Shown here: piece by piece, positions 53,906 to 63,281 of the stretch | Position numbering within the stretch: position 1 is the first letter of the stretch | Layout: every line of letters starts with the position of its first letter | NCBI RefSeq assembly: GCF_900100765.1 | Contig: NZ_FNFO01000003.1 | Location: forward strand, 248,001-312,000 | Length of the DNA stretch: 64,000 bases | Source of the DNA: Catalinimonas alkaloidigena | GTDB taxonomy: Bacteria; Bacteroidota; Bacteroidia; Cytophagales; Flexibacteraceae | Direction: 5' to 3' | The notes under the pieces: model-generated | What the model saw: only the letters and a program-made list of their open reading frames with translations | What the model was told of the DNA's origin: nothing | Databases searched by the model: none | Translations under genes and position numbers: made by a program

Positions 53906-55678
53906 GTGATTGCGCCAGGTGAACAGCTCGTCAATTACCGCATCGACGCACACGTCGGCGATACGCCTCTGGGTGGCCTCTACGAAGCTGAGCACGTACG
54001 TTCGGAGCGCAAGGTGCTGATCCGCCACCTCGATACCCATCTGATTCCTAAACCCGCGTTGTGGCAGGCGTTTAAGAACGACCTGATGCAGCACGTACGC
54101 TTGCAGCACCCCAATCTGGTCGCTTTGCTCGATCACCTGGAGGACGAGCGCGGAATCTTTCTCGTCACCGAACAGGTGAAGGGCGTTCCTCTGGAAACGT
54201 ACCTCCAGCAACAGGGTCCCCTGTCCGAGGCGCAGATCCGGCGCCTGTTCCTGCAACTGCTGGACGCGCTGTCGCATGCCCATTACCACGAGGTTGTGCA
54301 CGGTGACTTGCGGCCGGCGCACCTCTGGATCACCCCGCAGGGCAACCTCCGGCTTAGCAACCTGGGCCTGACACCGCTTCTTAACGAATTGTTGCCGGAC
54401 CTATCGGATACCGAAGCCCATTTTGAGACCATCGTGTACATGAGTCCGGAACGCGTAACGGGCGAACCGATTACCCCTGCCAGCGACATTTACGCCGCCG
54501 GAGTGCTGCTGTACCGGCTCGTGGCTGGGCACGCTCCCTACCAGTACGGGCAACAGTCAGAGTATGAGGTATTCCGGCGCATCGTAAACGAACCGCTTCC
54601 CCCCTTGCCCGACGGCGCGAACCTACTCTTTGCGAAAGCGATTGAGCATGCCACGCAAAAAAGCCCGACAGCGCGTTTCCAAAGTGCAGCGCAGTTTCGG
54701 CAGGCACTTTCGCCGCAACAAGCTCCTGCCGCCGCTCCACCTCGTCCGGCAACCCCGCCACCTGCTGAGGCCATTACCGATACGCCTGTGCAACTGCCCC
54801 GCGAGCGCGTCATCAGCCAGGGGATTCTGCTGGTTTCGTTGCTGGGCCTGGTGCTGATCGGCTCGTTGTTCTTCGTTATGCGGTCGTACACGCCAGACCT
54901 GCGCATGGAGGCGGGCGATCAGGTAGGCCGGTTGTTCGAAGGCCTCAATCAACACGATCCGAAGATTCTCCGCACGGTGTTCGCGCCCGAATTGGAGCGG
55001 TATTATCAGTTCGACAACTACCCGCTCGACAAGGTCATCAACAACTACCAGAACTACTGGAAAAGCCTCGCGTACGACCGGTACCAGATCCGCGAAGAGC
55101 AAGTGCGGCTCACCCAGCAGAACGACGGCAGTTTCGACGCGAACGTGCCGGTGCTGTACGAACGCGCTTACCCGCGGGAAGTCCGGTTGTTCAACTACGA
55201 TTCTGCGCGCTACGAGCAGGTGACGTTTCCGGACGAGGAAGCCAAAAACATTACGTTCCGCATTCGCCTCAATTCAGATTTCAAAATCATCTACTTTCGG
55301 GAGCAGTCGAACGACAACCTCGCGCAACATGCGGAAGCGCTGCTGGCCCGCACGTGGAAACTGGCGCGGTATTCGGAAAATGGGCTACAGGGCCGCGAAA
55401 TGGGAATGATCCGCCGCCTGACCGTGCAGTTGCAACGCCTCATTCGTCGCAACCAACTGGAACTGAGTCCGGAAGGCAACTTTACGGGCACGTACTTGTT
55501 TGGGGAAGACGAAGCAGGTACCTGGCAGTACGAACCCCGAAGCCGCGAGGTACATTTCAAGACGGCCGATCAGGACTTCACGTTTCAGCTCGTCGCCATC
55601 AGTCAGGACCGGATGGTGCTGAAACACAAAGAAAAGCAGAAAGAAGAGTTTTTTGTCTACCGTTTTGTCAGCGACTAG
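53906..55678 (+). CDS. Membrane pseudokinase with periplasmic NTF2-like and lipocalin-like regions
   Basis: 590 residues from GTG. An N-terminal Ser/Thr-kinase fold (about 10-270) is catalytically degraded: no glycine-rich loop (VGDTPLGGLY), the ATP-binding Lys is Arg40 (VLIRHL), HRD is HGD (132-134) with His instead of Asn at 139, and DFG is NLG (152-154). The APE segment (MSPERVTG) and SDIYAAGVLLYRL helix remain. A Pro/Ala linker and one membrane helix (about 304-325) follow. Outside come an NTF2-like region (about 335-465) and a C-terminal lipocalin-like beta-domain (about 480-590, ARTWKLARYSENGLQG, NFTGTYLFGEDEAGTWQYE). It overlaps galE by 4 bases, convergently. Confidence 0.82.
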   Translation: MIAPGEQLVNYRIDAHVGDTPLGGLYEAEHVRSERKVLIRHLDTHLIPKPALWQAFKNDLMQHVRLQHPNLVALLDHLEDERGIFLVTEQVKGVPLETYLQQQGPLSEAQIRRLFLQLLDALSHAHYHEVVHGDLRPAHLWITPQGNLRLSNLGLTPLLNELLPDLSDTEAHFETIVYMSPERVTGEPITPASDIYAAGVLLYRLVAGHAPYQYGQQSEYEVFRRIVNEPLPPLPDGANLLFAKAIEHATQKSPTARFQSAAQFRQALSPQQAPAAAPPRPATPPPAEAITDTPVQLPRERVISQGILLVSLLGLVLIGSLFFVMRSYTPDLRMEAGDQVGRLFEGLNQHDPKILRTVFAPELERYYQFDNYPLDKVINNYQNYWKSLAYDRYQIREEQVRLTQQNDGSFDANVPVLYERAYPREVRLFNYDSARYEQVTFPDEEAKNITFRIRLNSDFKIIYFREQSNDNLAQHAEALLARTWKLARYSENGLQGREMGMIRRLTVQLQRLIRRNQLELSPEGNFTGTYLFGEDEAGTWQYEPRSREVHFKTADQDFTFQLVAISQDRMVLKHKEKQKEEFFVYRFVSD

Positions 55679-56709
55679 GCTTCTTTGCCCAACTGCTGTT
55701 GCCAGTGCCAGGCGTCGCGCATGCTTTCCGCCAAACCACGGCGGGCTTCCCACCCCAGGGTTCGCCGCGCTTTGCTTACGCCACCGTAGATCTGTATGAC
55801 GTCGCCGGGACGGCGGTCCACAATCTTGTAATTGACCGGCATGCCACTCTGCTCTTCGAAGGTTTTGATGACCTCCAGAACTGAATTGCCCCGCCCGGTT
55901 CCTACGTTGAACACGTCATACAGCGATTTTCCCGACTGTTGGTCGAGCCACTGCAACGATTTTACGTGTGCCTCGGCCAGATCCATCACGTGAATGTAGT
56001 CGCGAATGCAGGTCCCGTCGGGCGTTTCGTAATCGCCTCCGAAGACGCTGAGTTCCGGCCGAATGCCGGCGGCTGTCTGCGCAATGAAAGGGACCAGATT
56101 GTTGGGCACCCCCAGCGGAAGTTCGCCAATCAGGCCGGAAGGATGCGCTCCGATGGGATTGAAGTAGCGCAACGCAATGCCCCGAATCGGCATGCCCGCT
56201 TTTACGCTATCGCGGATAATTTCTTCTGAGATCTGTTTTGTGTTGCCATACGGCGACTCGGCCGGCAGAATGGGCGTTTCTTCCGTTACCGGGAGCTTCT
56301 CGGCTTGGCCGTAGACTGTACACGAAGAAGAGAAAACCAGGTTTTGCACCCCACGTTCAGCCATCAGTTCGAGCAGAACAATGAGCGAATTCAAGTTGTT
56401 ATGGTAGTACTTTAGCGGTTCGCGTACCGATTCGCCGACGGCTTTGTAGGCAGCGAAGTGAATTACACCGTGTAGTTTTTCTTTTGCGAACACCTCGGCC
56501 ATGGCGTCCCGGTCGTTGCAATCGATCTGGTAGAAAGGAAAAGCATGTCCTGTGATCTTCTCCAATCCCTCTAATACAGAGGGCTGCGAGTTAGAAAAGT
56601 TGTCGACAATTACCGGAACAAAACCGGCTTCGTGCAGCGCCACTACGGTGTGTGACCCGATAAAGCCCGCCCCACCGGTAACGAGAATTTTGTACGATCG
56701 AGAGTCCAT
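55675..56709 (-). CDS. galE: UDP-glucose 4-epimerase
   Basis: 344 residues. Interconverts UDP-glucose and UDP-galactose for sugar metabolism and surface polysaccharide. Extended short-chain dehydrogenase fold: NAD motif VTGGAGFIGSHTVVAL (GxxGxxG, about 10-25), catalytic Ser in VFSSSCTVYG, Tyr and Lys in SPYGNTK (about 152-158). C-terminal ending RRTLGWEARRGL typical. Length normal. No other sugar gene nearby, and the 3' end overlaps the pseudokinase gene by 4 bases. Confidence 0.95.
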   Translation of the reverse strand: MDSRSYKILVTGGAGFIGSHTVVALHEAGFVPVIVDNFSNSQPSVLEGLEKITGHAFPFYQIDCNDRDAMAEVFAKEKLHGVIHFAAYKAVGESVREPLKYYHNNLNSLIVLLELMAERGVQNLVFSSSCTVYGQAEKLPVTEETPILPAESPYGNTKQISEEIIRDSVKAGMPIRGIALRYFNPIGAHPSGLIGELPLGVPNNLVPFIAQTAAGIRPELSVFGGDYETPDGTCIRDYIHVMDLAEAHVKSLQWLDQQSGKSLYDVFNVGTGRGNSVLEVIKTFEEQSGMPVNYKIVDRRPGDVIQIYGGVSKARRTLGWEARRGLAESMRDAWHWQQQLGKEA

Positions 56710-56860
56710 GCAGAAAATTCCTTGGTTTTCTTGATACGCGAAGGTAACTCTTACGTAGAATTAGTAAGTCTGCACCATGCAGAAATAATAACTTTTAGCG
56801 TTTTAAGGGCAACCGCCCTTTGTTACGTCTTCGCGCGGCCGCCCCCACTGTCGGTTGGTG

Positions 56861-56869
56861 TTATCCACA
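56861..56869. promoter_or_regulatory. Single DnaA-box consensus (galE/porin-like intergenic)
   Basis: TTATCCACA, exact consensus, 37 bases before the GTG of the next gene. A single 9-mer can occur by chance. Confidence 0.3.
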
Positions 56870-56906
56870 TTTATAGTTAATTTTATTCTTCTAACTCCTG
56901 AGTATT

Positions 56907-57620
56907 GTGAAGAGATTTCGTTGGCTTTGTACGGGTGTTTTCTGCCTGGCGACTGTATTTGCCGCCCAAGGGCAGGATGACGAATACGATTACAAAGAAG
57001 AGATTACGTATGGCGTCACCACGAACACCAACAGCGGTCTGATTGGTGGGGTGATGTTCAAGTATGCGCATGCTATTTCGCCTAACCAGTACCGCCTGAT
57101 GGGCGTAGAACTGGTCAACGTCAAACACCCGAAGGAAACGCGCTACAACCGCACCCAGAACTCTTTCATTCCTGGCAAAGCGATTTACTTTTTCGCCTTA
57201 CGGCCCCACTACGGTCGCGAATTTGTGCTGTTCCGGAAAGCACCCGAAGATGGCGTTCAGCTCAACCTCGTTACGGCGGCAGGGCCTTCCATCGGCATTT
57301 CCAAGCCGTATTACGTGATTTACGGTGCCAATTTGGAAGACGCCCGCAGTGTACCCTACAGCACCTCGCAAGACCCTACCAAAACCTGGGGAGCCGGACG
57401 TTTCTTGGAAGGATTCGACCAACTTAAGTTCAACGTGGGCGCGCACGTAAAAGCCGGCCTGAGCTTTGAGTTCGGTAAACTCAACAACAGCGTGATGGGC
57501 ATGGAAGTCGGCGGACTGCTTGAAGCGTATTCGAAAGAAGTGCTGATTATTCCCAACGCCGGCGGCAATCACTTCTTCTCGTCGGCATTCTTCACGCTTT
57601 ATTACGGGAACAAATACTGA
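56907..57620 (+). CDS. Hypothetical outer-membrane beta-barrel protein
   Basis: 237 residues from a GTG giving MKRFRWLCTG; no ATG suits. A signal peptide (about 1-22, ends AAQGQ) precedes alternating hydrophobic strands such as YGVTTNTNSGLIGGVMFKYA, AIYFFALRPHYGREFVLF and LNLVTAAGPSIGISK, ending FFTLYYGNKY. This fits a small outer-membrane barrel conserved in Bacteroidota, with no known function. It lies 48 bases upstream of lipA, possibly the same transcript. Confidence 0.75.
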   Translation: MKRFRWLCTGVFCLATVFAAQGQDDEYDYKEEITYGVTTNTNSGLIGGVMFKYAHAISPNQYRLMGVELVNVKHPKETRYNRTQNSFIPGKAIYFFALRPHYGREFVLFRKAPEDGVQLNLVTAAGPSIGISKPYYVIYGANLEDARSVPYSTSQDPTKTWGAGRFLEGFDQLKFNVGAHVKAGLSFEFGKLNNSVMGMEVGGLLEAYSKEVLIIPNAGGNHFFSSAFFTLYYGNKY

Positions 57621-57668
57621 AGTTATTTTCTTTATACCTTCGTATCCCGAACTTGTTTCTTGTCACTC

Positions 57669-58550
57669 ATGATCGAATTACCGGTTATTTCAACCGAAGC
57701 TAATAAAAAACCCCGGAAGCCCGATTGGTTGCGGGTCAAGCTTCCGGTCGGCCCCGAATACGCCAAAGTGCGTAAACTGGTCGATACTCATAAGCTCCAT
57801 ACCATCTGCGAAAGCGGCAACTGCCCGAACATGGGCGAGTGTTGGGGAGCCGGCACTGCTACCTTTATGATTCTGGGTAACGTTTGCACGCGCAGCTGTT
57901 CGTTTTGTGCGGTGGCCACCGGACGGCCGCCGGAATACGACGAAGACGAACCCCGTCGCGTTGCCGAAGCGGTAAAACTGATGGGTGTTAAGCACTGCGT
58001 GCTCACTTCGGTGAACCGCGACGAACTGAAAGACCGCGGTGCCGAGATCTGGTACCAGACGGTGCGTGCCGTGAAAGAACTTTCGCCGGAGACGACCATC
58101 GAAACCCTGATTCCCGACGTAAAGGGGAACTGGGAGGCGTTGGAGCGGATGATCAGCGCCGGGCAGGAGGTGGTTTCGCACAACATGGAAACCGTCAAGC
58201 GCTTGTACCGTCCCGTACGTCCGCAGGCCAAGTACGAGCGTAGCCTGGAACAGACGCGCCGGACTAAGGCATTGGGCAAGCGTACCAAATCGGGAATTAT
58301 GTTGGGGCTGGGCGAAACGCCCGACGAAGTCTACGAAGCAATGGACGATCTGGTGGCGCATGGGCTTGACATCCTGACGCTAGGCCAGTACCTCCAACCG
58401 ACCAAACGCCACATCGAAGTCGCCGAATTTATCCGGCCGGAACAATTTGAGCGTTACCGGGAAGAGGGCCTGAAACGGGGCTTGAAGTACGTAGAGTCAG
58501 GGCCGCTGGTGCGCTCTTCGTACCATGCTGAACGCCACGTGAACGTATAG
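57669..58550 (+). CDS. lipA: Lipoyl synthase
   Basis: 293 residues from the ATG giving [15 protein letters not shown]. Radical-SAM enzyme that inserts two sulfurs into protein-bound octanoate to make lipoate, needed by GcvH and 2-oxoacid dehydrogenases. The auxiliary cluster motif [12 protein letters not shown] (about 40-51) and the radical-SAM motif [10 protein letters not shown] (about 70-79) are both complete, as is the C-terminal RSSYHAE serine motif. Length normal. A TTG three codons earlier is not needed. Confidence 0.96.
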   Translation: MIELPVISTEANKKPRKPDWLRVKLPVGPEYAKVRKLVDTHKLHTICESGNCPNMGECWGAGTATFMILGNVCTRSCSFCAVATGRPPEYDEDEPRRVAEAVKLMGVKHCVLTSVNRDELKDRGAEIWYQTVRAVKELSPETTIETLIPDVKGNWEALERMISAGQEVVSHNMETVKRLYRPVRPQAKYERSLEQTRRTKALGKRTKSGIMLGLGETPDEVYEAMDDLVAHGLDILTLGQYLQPTKRHIEVAEFIRPEQFERYREEGLKRGLKYVESGPLVRSSYHAERHVNV

Positions 58551-58570
58551 AAGAAAATAACTTTATGACA

Positions 58571-58598
58571 AAGCTGCTCCTCTCGAGCGGCTTTTTTT
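58571..58598 (+). terminator. Rho-independent terminator after lipA
   Basis: AAGCTGCTC, loop CTCTC, GAGCGGCTT (one G-U) and seven T, 20 bases after lipA. Confidence 0.88.
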
Positions 58599-58662
58599 AT
58601 GCTTGTTCCCCTGAACTCGACTTTCTGACCTACCGTACCTATCAGAGTAACCTATTCTCCTG

Positions 58663-59103
58663 ATGCAAAACATTCTGGTGGCAGTTGCCAAAGAATCCAG
58701 TGCACAGACGCTTGTGGAGCACGCTGCCCGGTTTGCCGCGGCATTCGGTGCCAAGCTGTGGCTTATACACATCGCACCGCCAGATCCCGATTTCGTTGGA
58801 TTTGATGTGGGGCCACAGTCAGTCAGAGATCAGGAAGCCGCTGAGATGCGGGAAGAACACCGCTTCGTCCAGACGTTTGCCCGCCAACTCACCGCGCGAG
58901 ACATCAAGGCCGAAGGATTACTGATTCAGGGCGCTATGGTCGAAACCCTCCTGGAGGAAGCGCAGAAATTAGCTTGCGAAATGATCGTGGTGGGTTCGCA
59001 CCAGCATAGCACGCTGGCCAACCTGTTTTCGGAGAGTACCTCTTCGTCCCTGTTCCGGAAATCGAAGATTCCCCTACTCGTGGTGCCTTTGGAAGACGCC
59101 TGA
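58663..59103 (+). CDS. Universal stress protein family
   Basis: 146 residues, one Usp domain (flavodoxin-like, often ATP-binding). Begins MQNILVAVAKESSAQTLVEH; the C-terminal signature GSHQHSTLANLF...SSSLFRKSKIPLLVVP corresponds to the G2xG9xGS/T nucleotide region but with the glycines partly replaced, so ATP binding is uncertain. Role: generic stress response. Monocistronic, convergent with the M28 peptidase 6 bases away. Confidence 0.88.
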   Translation: MQNILVAVAKESSAQTLVEHAARFAAAFGAKLWLIHIAPPDPDFVGFDVGPQSVRDQEAAEMREEHRFVQTFARQLTARDIKAEGLLIQGAMVETLLEEAQKLACEMIVVGSHQHSTLANLFSESTSSSLFRKSKIPLLVVPLEDA

Positions 59104-59109
59104 TTTCCG

Positions 59110-60699
59110 TCAGGGTTGCACCTGATCGACTTTGATGCGCTGCGGCTGGTTGGCAAGCTGCCAGGCGGTGTAAAAAACCAAGCGGGTAACCTTCTCCATC
59201 TTTTCAAAATGGATCTTCCCGACTTCGTCCGTAGGGCGATGGTAGTCTTCGTGTACCCCACTGAAGTAAAAAATGACGGGCACACCGTTTTTGGCGAAGT
59301 TGTAGTGGTCGGAGCGGTAGTAAAAGCGGTTCGGATCGTCTTTCCGGTTGTATTTATAATCCAGATTCAGCTGGCTATAGGTGGCGTTGGCGGCTTCGCT
59401 GACTGCGTGCAGCTCACTGGACAACATCGTAGAACCGATGATGTAGATGTAGTCCGGTTCTGAGTGGGCTTCGTCCAGCCGCCCGATCATATCGATGTTC
59501 AGGTCGGCAACCGTACTGTCCATCGGGATCACCGGATAGTCACTGTAGTAGTTCGAACCCAGCAATCCTTTCTCTTCGCCTGTGAAAGTCATGAATAACA
59601 GGCTACGCCGGGGGCCATGCCCCTCGGCTTTGGCCGTGGCAAAGGCCTGGGCCAGTTCCAGGACGGCCACCGTACCGGAACCATCGTCGTCCGCGCCATT
59701 GTAGATAGCCGTATCGCGGCGCCCTACATGGTCGTAATGGGCGGTGATCACCACCACTTCGTCTTTCAGATCGCTACCCTCTACCAGGCCTAATACGTTC
59801 TCGGTCTGGACCGACGTTTCAATACGATCGGCCTGCACCACCACCGGCCTCTCTTTTCGCGCCCAGCGCGGAAGTTTGGGCTCCGCCGAAGGATTCAGAA
59901 AAATGGCCAGTTTCTTAAGCGACGTCCCCGCCATCCGAGCCGCGACGGTAGGTTTCACGACAAAAGTGCCGAATGAGTCGAGCGTTTTGCTGGCCTCAAA
60001 CGACATGCGCGCGCCTTCCAGGTAATGGATGTAACGGTTCAGGTAGTCCGTAAACTCACGATCGGAAGTATGACGAAGCTGAAACACCGCTGCTGCCCCC
60101 TTGCGTTGCGCCAGCTCAGTTTTGCGGTTCCAACCTTCGGCCCAGCCTGAGTGGTTCTTGTCGCCGGTCAGAACGTAGCGGCCGTCGGGCAGTTGCGGTT
60201 CCCCGGCCAAAATGAGCACTGCCTTCCCGGCTACGTCAAGATCCTGATAATCGGAATAGCGTTCGTCTTCTATGCCGTAGCCGGCAAATACTACGTCCCA
60301 CTCGTTCGGTTGCGGGATGTCGAACAAAGCCGCCGGATAATAATCCTCCAGAAATTCGTACGACTTTCCCTTTACCCGAAGTGCCATCTCGCCCCACCGT
60401 TGCTCCCGCACCTCGAACGACTGAAGGTACGTTTTCCCCTCGCTGCCCATCACGGGCGGCCGCAGGTTGTTTTCCGCAAACTGCCGGGCAATGTAATCGG
60501 CCGCCAATTTCTGGCCGCGTTCACCGGTTTCGCGCCCTTCGAAGCTATCGGAGGCGATAATCGTCAGGTGCTCACGCAGATCGTTGACCGTGATGGTGTT
60601 GGCATAGCGCACCGCCTCGGGATCTTTTTCCTGCGCCAGCGCGGGCAGGCTGCACCCTACCCACACCAACAGCAACCAGGGCTGCGGATGTAGTTTCAT
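59110..60699 (-). CDS. M28 family metallopeptidase with PA-like insert, secreted
   Basis: 529 residues. Signal peptide about 1-22 (SLPALAQ). A protease-associated-like insert (about 110-290, [32 protein letters not shown]) precedes and interrupts the peptidase fold. Metal ligands are His in [10 protein letters not shown] (about 325), Asp in [12 protein letters not shown], Glu-Glu in [11 protein letters not shown], Asp in LNIDMIGR and His in EDYHRPTDE. An exported aminopeptidase-like enzyme. Its ATG overlaps the aspS stop by 4 bases (ATGA), so the two are translationally coupled. Confidence 0.91.
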   Translation of the reverse strand: MKLHPQPWLLLVWVGCSLPALAQEKDPEAVRYANTITVNDLREHLTIIASDSFEGRETGERGQKLAADYIARQFAENNLRPPVMGSEGKTYLQSFEVREQRWGEMALRVKGKSYEFLEDYYPAALFDIPQPNEWDVVFAGYGIEDERYSDYQDLDVAGKAVLILAGEPQLPDGRYVLTGDKNHSGWAEGWNRKTELAQRKGAAAVFQLRHTSDREFTDYLNRYIHYLEGARMSFEASKTLDSFGTFVVKPTVAARMAGTSLKKLAIFLNPSAEPKLPRWARKERPVVVQADRIETSVQTENVLGLVEGSDLKDEVVVITAHYDHVGRRDTAIYNGADDDGSGTVAVLELAQAFATAKAEGHGPRRSLLFMTFTGEEKGLLGSNYYSDYPVIPMDSTVADLNIDMIGRLDEAHSEPDYIYIIGSTMLSSELHAVSEAANATYSQLNLDYKYNRKDDPNRFYYRSDHYNFAKNGVPVIFYFSGVHEDYHRPTDEVGKIHFEKMEKVTRLVFYTAWQLANQPQRIKVDQVQP

Positions 60700-62459
60700 G
60701 AATGCGTAACCCCGCTACGCAGATCAATGTTCAGTTCTTTCAACTGTTTTTCGTCAATCGGCGAGGGCGAATCGATCATCACGTCGCGGCCGGAATTGTT
60801 TTTGGGGAAGGCGATGAAGTCTCGAATCGAATCGGCTCCGCCAAACAAAGCCGACAGGCGGTCGAACCCGAAAGCGATGCCTCCGTGGGGCGGCGCTCCG
60901 TATTCGAAGGCCTCCATCAGAAAGCCGAATTGTGCTTTGGCTTCTTCGGGCGTGAAGCCCAGTACTTCGAACATTTTCTCCTGCAACTTCCGGTCGAAGA
61001 TCCGGATAGAGCCCCCGCCCAATTCGACGCCGTTCACGACGAGGTCGTAGGCATTGGCCCGGACCGCACGCGGATCGGTGCCCAGCTTGTCGATGTCTTC
61101 CGGCCACGGCGATGTAAAGGGGTGGTGCATGGCAAACCAACGTTGCTCTTCTTCCCCCCATTCCAGGAGCGGGAAGTCGACGACCCACAGGGCTTTGTAT
61201 TCGTTGCGGTTGCGCAGGCCCAGCCGGTCGCCCATCAACAGGCGTAGCTCATTCAGGGCTTTGCGCGTCGGATTCTTCTCACCGGCCAGCACCAGAATCA
61301 GGTCGCCCGGTTGGGCACCACACGTTTCGGCCCAAGTCTTCAGGGCCTCCTGATCGTAAAATTTATCGACTGACGATTTCAGAGAACCGTCTTCGTTGTA
61401 CCGTACGTACACCAGTCCTTTCGCACCAATCTGAGGCTTTTTGACAAATTCAGTCAACTCGTCGACCTGCTTGCGGGTATACGACGCACAGCCGGGAGCG
61501 GTGATGGCAACGACCAGCTCAGCACTGTCGAACACAGAAAAACCTTTGCCCTGCGCAACGTCATTCAGTTCGACGAACTCCATCCCGAAACGGATGTCGG
61601 GCTTGTCGCTCCCGTATTTTTCCATCGCTTCCTGGTAGCTCATGCGAGGCAGTTCTGGCAGGTCGAGGCCTTTCACCTTGCTGAAGAGGTGACGGATCAG
61701 TCCTTCGAAAGTGCGCAGGATGTCTTCGCGTGTCACAAACGACATTTCGCAGTCGATCTGCGTGAACTCCGGCTGACGGTCGGCGCGCAGGTCTTCGTCG
61801 CGGAAACACTTCACGATCTGAAAATACCGGTCAAAACCCGACACCATCAGCAACTGCTTGAACGTCTGCGGCGACTGCGGCAGCGCGTAAAACTCACCGG
61901 GGTTCATGCGAGAGGGCACCACAAAGTCGCGCGCGCCTTCTGGCGTTGATTTGATCAGCACCGGCGTTTCTACTTCGATAAAATTCAGGCCGTCGAGGTA
62001 ACGACGCGTTTCCTGCATCAGGCGGTGACGCAACTCTAGGTTCCGCCGCACCGGTGCGCGGCGCAGGTCCAGGTAGCGGTACTTCATGCGCAGGTCTTCG
62101 CCCCCGTCGGTTTCGTCTTCGATCAGGAAAGGCGGCAACTTGGCCGGGTTCAGCACCTTCAACTCCTGCACACGCACTTCGATGGCGCCCGTCGGGATTT
62201 TATCGTTTTTCGACAACCGTTCAATCACCTTGCCGTGCACCTGCACCACAAACTCACGCCCCAGTTCACGGGCCGCTTCAAGCAATGCCTCCGCCTCTAC
62301 TCCCTCTTCCAGAATCAGTTGAGTCAGTCCGTAGCGGTCGCGCAAATCGATCCAGAGAATGCCCCCTTTATCGCGGATGCGCTGCACCCAGCCGCTCAAA
62401 GTGACTTCCTGATTGACGTGTTCGAGGCGCAATTCGCCGCAGGTATGTGTTCTTAGCAT
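60696..62459 (-). CDS. aspS: Aspartate-tRNA ligase
   Basis: 587 residues from the ATG giving [10 protein letters not shown]. Class II synthetase charging tRNA(Asp). Order: anticodon-binding OB domain (about 1-110, [15 protein letters not shown]), catalytic core with motif 2 [18 protein letters not shown] (about 215-232), the bacterial GAD insertion (about 285-415) and motif 3 near [13 protein letters not shown] (about 530-542). Full length for the bacterial type. A -7 box TAATTTTG precedes it. An M28 peptidase gene is coupled downstream by ATGA overlap, an unexpected partner. Confidence 0.96.
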   Translation of the reverse strand: MLRTHTCGELRLEHVNQEVTLSGWVQRIRDKGGILWIDLRDRYGLTQLILEEGVEAEALLEAARELGREFVVQVHGKVIERLSKNDKIPTGAIEVRVQELKVLNPAKLPPFLIEDETDGGEDLRMKYRYLDLRRAPVRRNLELRHRLMQETRRYLDGLNFIEVETPVLIKSTPEGARDFVVPSRMNPGEFYALPQSPQTFKQLLMVSGFDRYFQIVKCFRDEDLRADRQPEFTQIDCEMSFVTREDILRTFEGLIRHLFSKVKGLDLPELPRMSYQEAMEKYGSDKPDIRFGMEFVELNDVAQGKGFSVFDSAELVVAITAPGCASYTRKQVDELTEFVKKPQIGAKGLVYVRYNEDGSLKSSVDKFYDQEALKTWAETCGAQPGDLILVLAGEKNPTRKALNELRLLMGDRLGLRNRNEYKALWVVDFPLLEWGEEEQRWFAMHHPFTSPWPEDIDKLGTDPRAVRANAYDLVVNGVELGGGSIRIFDRKLQEKMFEVLGFTPEEAKAQFGFLMEAFEYGAPPHGGIAFGFDRLSALFGGADSIRDFIAFPKNNSGRDVMIDSPSPIDEKQLKELNIDLRSGVTHS

Positions 62460-62501
62460 GGTTCTTGTGTATGGAAATCGCGTATTTTCGCTGAAAGTGG
62501 G

Positions 62502-62523
62502 CAAAATTACTAGATTAATTTTG
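62502..62523. promoter_or_regulatory. Divergent -7 boxes for aspS and the 183-residue gene
   Basis: TAATTTTG occurs on the minus strand at 62502-62509 (toward aspS) and on the plus strand at 62516-62523 (toward the gene at 62550). Both match TAnnTTTG exactly; -33 TTG elements are not clear. Confidence 0.4.
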
Positions 62524-62549
62524 TTCCGTTTCCCGAAGCATTCAACGTT

Positions 62550-63101
62550 ATGAAGTGGATTTTGCTATTTAGCTTTTTAGGCACTGTGCTGCCGTGGTGG
62601 ACATCTCCCGTTCAGGACAACCTGACACGCGTCAAGCTGTCGGACCATATCAGCGTCTCCCTGCCCAAAGATTTTATGCCCATGTCGGAGGCTGACATTC
62701 AGCGGCGTCACCTCTCCTACCGGCGTCCGGTGGCGATGTATACCGAAGGCAGCGGACAAGTAGACTTTGGCTTCAATGCCTCCCACAACGACAACTGGAG
62801 CGTGAAAGACCTGCCGATTCTGCAATCGTTTTACGAGTCGACCATCCGCAGCATGTACACAGACGTAGAGTTTTTGCGGCGCGATCAGACGGAAATCAAT
62901 GGCAAGCCCTTCGTGGTATTCGAGTTCGTTTCGACCGTAACGGAAGAAGGACGCGCCCCCATCCGCAAGTACACGTATATCCAGTATACCATCCGGAAAA
63001 GTTATACGCTGGTGTTTCACTTCACCTGCCCGGCCGAGCAGCAAACGCGCTGGCAGCCTACCGCAGTGGCAATTATGCAGTCGGTGAAAGTGGAGGGGTA
63101 G
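62550..63101 (+). CDS. Hypothetical secreted protein, PsbP/DcrB-like
   Basis: 183 residues. A short signal peptide or anchor (about 1-18, [15 protein letters not shown]) is followed by a mixed alpha/beta domain: [70 protein letters not shown] and [16 protein letters not shown]. The pattern (substrate-like strand pair, central helix, C-terminal helix) resembles DcrB/PsbP/DUF1795 folds. No function is known. Monocistronic, divergent from aspS. Confidence 0.75.
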   Translation: MKWILLFSFLGTVLPWWTSPVQDNLTRVKLSDHISVSLPKDFMPMSEADIQRRHLSYRRPVAMYTEGSGQVDFGFNASHNDNWSVKDLPILQSFYESTIRSMYTDVEFLRRDQTEINGKPFVVFEFVSTVTEEGRAPIRKYTYIQYTIRKSYTLVFHFTCPAEQQTRWQPTAVAIMQSVKVEG

Positions 63102-63190
63102 GTTCGGACACTTTGTAATTCTACCGCAAGCGTTCGGCCGCGCCTGGTTAGCCACGCCGCGTAGCTTGTAGTAGAGATGCGGTGCCCACT

Positions 63191-63252
63191 AAATCTTCTA
63201 GCGATAGCAAAGATTTCTCACTACGCGATGCTTCGTTCGAAATGACAAAAAT
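63191..63252. repeat. Diverged copy of the palindromic repeat
   Basis: On the minus strand it reads TTGTCATTTCGAACGAAG, then an 8-10 base insert relative to the 28.9 kb copy, then TGAGAAATCTT; AAATCTT (63191-63197) pairs with AAGATTT (63210-63216). It lies between the 183-residue gene and rimO, which are convergent. Confidence 0.7.
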
Positions 63253-63281
63253 CGAGAGTTTCGTTTTCCAGTGATATCCGC

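Noticed and set aside
53906-54720. Reading the kinase-fold gene as an active Ser/Thr kinase
   Set aside because: ATP Lys, HRD Arg, catalytic-loop Asn and DFG Asp are all replaced, so a pseudokinase is the better call.
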